From AEGEAN-183 sp964342745 (GTDB lineage Bacteria > Pseudomonadota > Gammaproteobacteria > Magnimaribacterales > Magnimaribacteraceae), in assembly GCA_964342745.1 (NCBI GenBank), contig CAYFFW010000004.1, positions 1 to 64,000 of the forward strand: DNA of 64,000 nt, written 5' to 3'. Numbering within the stretch: position 1 is the stretch's first letter; each line of letters begins with the position of its first letter. The notes under the pieces were generated by a model, which saw only the letters and a program-made list of their open reading frames with translations, had not been told where the DNA came from and searched no databases. A program made the position numbers and the translations under genes. This document shows, piece by piece, positions 62,733-64,000 of this stretch.

Positions 62733-63429
62733 TTTAGTGATCAATCCAAAAAGTAAATTAGGTAATGGAATTAATGCCGTTATGTTTACTAAGACTTATT
62801 TTAAGGAGCATGCACCTGATTACGAAGAGCTTCCTTTAGAAAAAATTTTAGCTTCTGAGTTGGGTCTACCCATTATATGGTTAGAACAAGTACACGGAAC
62901 AAGGGTGAAAGAAGTTTTTAAAAAGAGGCCAAATCTAATCAAAGCTTGTGATGGTTTATACACTAATAAGAAGAATATTGGATTAGCTGTCAAAACTGCC
63001 GATTGTTTACCTTTGGTAATCTCTTCTAGAGATGGCAAAGAACTCTCTGTATTGCATGTTGGTTGGAGAGGTCTTCATCAAGGAATAGTCGAGAATTCAA
63101 TATCAAATTTTAAATGTACTAAAAAAAATCTGATTGCTTGGTTAGCTCCTTGTATCTCTTCAAAGAACTATGAAGTTGGAGAGGATGTTTATTCTTTATT
63201 TGTAAGTGAAGATAACGAGAGTATTTCAAGTTTTGTAACTACTTCTCAGGATAATAAATGGTTATTTAGTCTAAAAGAAGAAAGTACTAGAAGATTAAGA
63301 AAGTTTGGGGTAAAAGTTATTTCTGAATCATTTTGTACTTTTGAAGATGAAGATTCCTTTTATTCTTACAGGAAAAACTTTTGTTCTGGAAGGATGGTAA
63401 CTTTAGCTTGGAGAAGTGATGAAAAATAA
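62722..63429 (+). CDS. pgeF: Purine nucleoside phosphorylase / laccase-domain YfiH protein
   Basis: 235 residues. DUF152 fold: Q-V-H-G, T-A-D-C-L-P-L and H-V-G-W-R-G-L hold the metal-binding His and Cys. Members act as adenosine deaminase/purine phosphorylase or peptidoglycan-editing factor; the name PgeF comes from E. coli. Overlaps rluD and the next gene by 11 bases, so the three are one transcript. Confidence 0.93.
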   Translation: MTHNLVINPKSKLGNGINAVMFTKTYFKEHAPDYEELPLEKILASELGLPIIWLEQVHGTRVKEVFKKRPNLIKACDGLYTNKKNIGLAVKTADCLPLVISSRDGKELSVLHVGWRGLHQGIVENSISNFKCTKKNLIAWLAPCISSKNYEVGEDVYSLFVSEDNESISSFVTTSQDNKWLFSLKEESTRRLRKFGVKVISESFCTFEDEDSFYSYRKNFCSGRMVTLAWRSDEK

Positions 63430-64000
63430 GGCCTTTATAGGACTTGGAGTAATGGGTTCTCACATGGCAGGGCACATAGCTAAAGCAGATTATAAATTAA
63501 GAGTTTTCAATAGGACTGCTAAAAAAGCAGAGATTTGGAAGCAAGAATATTTAGGAGATATTGCTTCTTCACCCTCTGAGGCTTCTCAAGGCTGTGACAT
63601 GGTTTTTCTTTGTTTAGGTGGAGATGATGACGTAAGGGAGGTTATAGATGGTAAAAGTGGAATTTTAGAGACTTTAGAATCTGGAGCTATTGTTATAGAT
63701 CACACAACCACTTCAGCATCTTTATCAAGAGAAATAGCATCTAAATTGTTTGAACATGGAATTCATTATATTGATGCACCAGTCTCTGGGGGAGAGATAG
63801 GGGCCAAGGAAGGACAGCTAACTATCATGGCAGGAGGTAATCAAGAGGCCTTTAATACATGCATCGAGGTAATGAATTGTTATTCAAAATTTTGTAAAAG
63901 GATGGGAGGTCCTGGTTCAGGTCAGTTAACTAAAATGGTTAATCAGATTTGCATTGCCGGCTTAATACAGGCTCTAGCTGAAGGAATGGATTTTTCAAAA
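63419..64000 (+). CDS. NAD-binding beta-hydroxyacid dehydrogenase (3' end outside window)
   Basis: Translating from ATG 63419 gives 194 codons open to the window edge. N-terminal Rossmann G-L-G-V-M-G-S-H-M-A, D-A-P-V-S-G-G in the substrate-binding region and late K-M-V-N-Q with the catalytic Lys are those of 3-hydroxyisobutyrate and tartronate-semialdehyde dehydrogenases. Overlaps pgeF by 11 bases. The exact substrate needs the missing C-terminal half; a 2-hydroxy-3-oxopropionate reductase is equally possible. Confidence 0.85.
   Translation, partial: MKNKAFIGLGVMGSHMAGHIAKADYKLRVFNRTAKKAEIWKQEYLGDIASSPSEASQGCDMVFLCLGGDDDVREVIDGKSGILETLESGAIVIDHTTTSASLSREIASKLFEHGIHYIDAPVSGGEIGAKEGQLTIMAGGNQEAFNTCIEVMNCYSKFCKRMGGPGSGQLTKMVNQICIAGLIQALAEGMDFSK

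Noticed and set aside
1..64000. tRNA, rRNA, CRISPR arrays, insertion sequences, prophage or integrase genes
   Set aside because: None was seen: no transposase, integrase or Cas motifs and no spaced direct repeats. tRNA scan by eye is not conclusive.

Overview
The window is a gene-dense, AT-rich (roughly one-third GC by eye) bacterial chromosome segment with no rRNA, tRNA, CRISPR, phage or insertion-sequence signal. Its conserved blocks (leuS-lptE-holA; proA-nadD-rsfS-rlmH-mrdA-mrdB-mltB-dacA; aroQ-accB-accC; parE-parC; trxA-rho; bamD/rluD-pgeF) are gammaproteobacterial. Very short intergenic gaps, overlapping gene ends, and many acyl-CoA, P450, carotenoid-cleavage and ester-hydrolysis genes suggest a streamlined surface-ocean gammaproteobacterium, SAR86-like in style. 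That placement is an inference from gene content and base composition; no marker-gene phylogeny was run.

Layout. 1-5.5 kb: the 3' part of a linalool dehydratase/isomerase-family gene, a membrane-anchored deazaflavin-type reductase, an acyl-CoA dehydrogenase, katG and an orphan protein. 5.7-12.3 kb: coaD, mutM, tolC, then thiC-peroxiredoxin-cytochrome P450, and a 51-residue membrane protein. 12.5-16.7 kb: parE-parC (topoisomerase IV). 16.7-33.6 kb: an accessory metabolic stretch with two hotdog thioesterases, an aldo/keto reductase, an anchored metallo-hydrolase, an argD-type aminotransferase, an esterase/CoA-transferase/acyl-CoA-dehydrogenase operon, a trans-acting-enoyl-reductase-like protein, a PPi-type phosphofructokinase, mpl, an M19 dipeptidase lipoprotein, a Lon-N-domain protein, a quinone-oxidoreductase-like reductase with a carotenoid oxygenase, and DedA.

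33.7-48.6 kb: proline synthesis (proA), NAD synthesis and ribosome maturation (nadD, rsfS, rlmH), the elongation-type cell-wall machine (mrdA, mrdB, mltB, dacA) and a D-amino-acid aminotransferase. These run head-on into the minus-strand block aroQ-accB-accC-leuS-lptE-holA. 48.6-54.6 kb: a stand-alone DsbD N-terminal-domain protein divergent from a PCu(A)C copper-chaperone lipoprotein, a tandem-ATPase ABC protein, ilvD, trxA and rho. 54.6-64 kb: rsmD with a coupled small membrane protein, a flavin-reductase-domain protein followed by two tandem DUF5916-type outer-membrane proteins, a PP0621-type protein, bamD, rluD, pgeF and the start of a beta-hydroxyacid dehydrogenase that runs off the window.

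The most noteworthy items are the LDI-family gene with its two spaced cysteines, the DsbD-N/PCu(A)C divergent pair with overlapping 5' ends, the tandem DUF5916 barrels, the carotenoid-cleavage/reductase pair, and a small membrane protein next to parE. I saw no obviously new defence or mobile system.
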